This document shows positions 62,681 through 64,000 of a stretch of 64,000 nucleotides of DNA, one piece after another. The stretch spans positions 2,976,001 through 3,040,000 of the forward strand of contig JAAQVN010000001.1 of assembly GCA_011754535.1 (NCBI GenBank). Direction: 5' to 3'. Position numbers and translations under genes: made by a program. This stretch comes from Enterobacter asburiae (GTDB lineage: Bacteria; Pseudomonadota; Gammaproteobacteria; Enterobacterales; Enterobacteriaceae). Numbering within the stretch: the stretch's first letter is position 1; every line of letters starts with the position of its first letter. The notes beneath the pieces are model-generated. The model had not been told where the DNA came from. It saw nothing but the letters and a program-made list of their open reading frames with translations, and did no database searches.

Positions 62681-64000
62681 ACGCGCTCTGGCAGAAAGTG
62701 AACCGCGAGATGGTGGCGAAGATCCTCGCCGAGCTGGAATACGAGCGTACCCTGCGCGCTGAGCCGGTGTCGGCGGACGACTGGCGCATCGCCATGGGCA
62801 ACGAGTCCTGGCAGTTTCGCGCCACGCGCGGGATCTGGGGCTGGCTGCATATCGACCCGGACACGCTGACCACCGCCAGCGGCGCCGCCGTGGAAGCGGA
62901 AAGCGCGCTGCTGCAGCTGGCGACGGTGCTGGAGATGAGCGACGCGCAAACGGCAGAGCACATGGAAGATCTCTACGCCACTCTGCGCGGGGACATGCAG
63001 CTGCTGCAGGCGCGTGAAGCGCTGGATGCGGACGCCCTGATCCACCTCGACCCGGACGAATTACAGTGTCTGATGAGCGGTCACCCGAAGTTTATTTTCA
63101 ACAAAGGACGCCGCGGCTGGGGTCTGGACGCGCTGCGTCAGTATGCGCCGGAATACCGCGGGCGCTTCCGCCTGCACTGGGTCGCCGTCCAGCGCGAGCA
63201 TCTGGTCTGGAGCAGTGACGCCGATTGCGACATCCACACTCTGCTGGCCAGCACCATGGACGATGCCGAGCGCGCCCGGTTTGACGCCCGCTGGCAGGCG
63301 CTGGATCTGAACGACAGCTGGCTGCCTGTGCCGTTGCACCCGTGGCAGTGGCAGCAAAAAATTGCCATTCATTTCCTGGCGCAGCTGGCGCGCGGTGAGA
63401 TGGTTGAGCTGGGCGAATTTGGCGATGAGTATCTGGCGCAGCAGTCCCTGCGCACGCTCACCAACGCCAGCCGTCGCGCGCCGTATGACATCAAACTGCC
63501 GCTGACTATCTACAACACCTCCTGCTATCGCGGCATTCCGGGCAAGTACATTGCTGCCGGGCCGCTGGCCTCGCGCTGGCTGCAGCAGCAGTTCGCCGCC
63601 GACGCCACGCTTGCCCGCTCTGGCGCGCAGGTGCTTGGCGAACCCGCCGCCGGATATCTGTCGCATCCTGGCTATGCGGCCCTGCCGAAAGCGCCCTACC
63701 GCTATCAGGAGATGCTGGGGGTAATCTGGCGGGAGAACCCGTCCTGTTATCTTCAGGATGGCGAACAGGCGGTGCTGATGGCGGCGCTGATGGAAACCGA
63801 CAACGCAGGACGTCCGCTGATCGACGCGTGGATCAAGCGTTCGGGGTTAACCGCTGAAGCGTGGCTGGAAAAGCTGTTCGAAGCGACGGTGATCCCGTTC
63901 TACCACCTGCTTTGCCGTTACGGCGTGGCGCTGATCGCCCACGGCCAGAACGTGACGCTGGTGATGAAGGACTACGTTGTGCAGCGCATCCTGCTGAAGG
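62677..64000 (+). CDS. iucC: IucC, aerobactin synthetase subunit (5' part)
   Basis: Adds the second hydroxamate arm to complete aerobactin. The gene runs off the window: 441 codons are visible of about 580. The start is GTG 62677, overlapping the iucB TGA (GTGA). Matching parts are RGIWGWLHIDP, LMSGHPKFIFNKGRRGWG, PVPLHPWQWQQKI, LTNASRRAPYDIKLPLTIYNTSCYRGIPGKYIAAGPLASRW and YHLLCRYGVALIAHGQN. iucD and the receptor gene iutA are expected beyond the right edge. Confidence 0.95.
   Translation, partial: MNALWQKVNREMVAKILAELEYERTLRAEPVSADDWRIAMGNESWQFRATRGIWGWLHIDPDTLTTASGAAVEAESALLQLATVLEMSDAQTAEHMEDLYATLRGDMQLLQAREALDADALIHLDPDELQCLMSGHPKFIFNKGRRGWGLDALRQYAPEYRGRFRLHWVAVQREHLVWSSDADCDIHTLLASTMDDAERARFDARWQALDLNDSWLPVPLHPWQWQQKIAIHFLAQLARGEMVELGEFGDEYLAQQSLRTLTNASRRAPYDIKLPLTIYNTSCYRGIPGKYIAAGPLASRWLQQQFAADATLARSGAQVLGEPAAGYLSHPGYAALPKAPYRYQEMLGVIWRENPSCYLQDGEQAVLMAALMETDNAGRPLIDAWIKRSGLTAEAWLEKLFEATVIPFYHLLCRYGVALIAHGQNVTLVMKDYVVQRILLK

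Overview
The window is chromosomal DNA from a motile member of the Enterobacteriaceae. The gene order pgsA-uvrC-uvrY ... sdiA ... fliAZ, fliC/fliDST, amyA, fliE/fliF-fliR, rcsA, dsrA, yedP, dgcQ, yedA, vsr-dcm, yedJ is the E. coli/Salmonella backbone. The following point to the Enterobacter/Lelliottia group rather than to Escherichia or to non-motile Klebsiella: a fliB gene next to a short 274-residue flagellin, an extra liv transporter beside the glyW-cysT-leuZ tRNAs, a DcuSR-linked soluble fumarate reductase cluster, and aerobactin genes beside mtfA. The genus assignment is inference from gene content; no 16S gene is present.

Layout. 1-1906: end of a branched-chain amino acid ABC operon (livM-livG-livF). 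1925-2385: three tRNA genes (Gly, Cys, Leu) on the minus strand with promoter and terminator. 2436-5526: pgsA, uvrC, uvrY. 5990-10554: yecF, the quorum receptor gene sdiA, and the cystine/D-cysteine genes tcyN, tcyL, dcyD, tcyJ. 10641-30106: flagellar regulon (fliZ, fliA, fliB, fliC, fliDST, then after amyA and yedD the fliE and fliFGHIJK/fliLMNOPQR operons), with sigma-28 promoters and an FlhDC-like operator visible. 30401-39423: capsule regulator rcsA, dsrB, small RNA DsrA, yodD, yedP, diguanylate cyclase dgcQ, yodC, yedI, exporter yedA, vsr-dcm, yedJ. 39706-40869: an OmpC/OmpS-type porin with an unusual constriction loop.

40926-51891 is the main accessory block. It holds a divergent MurQ-like gene, the C4-dicarboxylate two-component system dcuS-dcuR, an ApbE flavin transferase, a 926-residue three-domain soluble NADH:fumarate-reductase-type flavoprotein, a DASS-family dicarboxylate transporter and a class I fumarase. 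Together these could import a dicarboxylate (malate, tartrate or citrate type), convert malate to fumarate, and reduce fumarate to succinate in the cytosol with NADH. DcuSR would sense the substrate. A perfect FNR palindrome sits at a class II distance from a -10 element upstream of the transporter. Next come a LysR regulator, an exported serine hydrolase, a citrate/tricarballylate-type MFS symporter followed by an orphan ModA-like periplasmic protein, and another LysR regulator.

57853-64000: the Mlc titration factor/metallopeptidase mtfA, then the aerobactin locus: shiF divergent from iucA-iucB-iucC, with a Fur-box-like operator over the iucA promoter. iucC runs off the right end. No insertion sequence, prophage, CRISPR array or rRNA gene was seen. 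Most coding sequences are intact; only the first (livM) and last (iucC) are cut, by the window edges.
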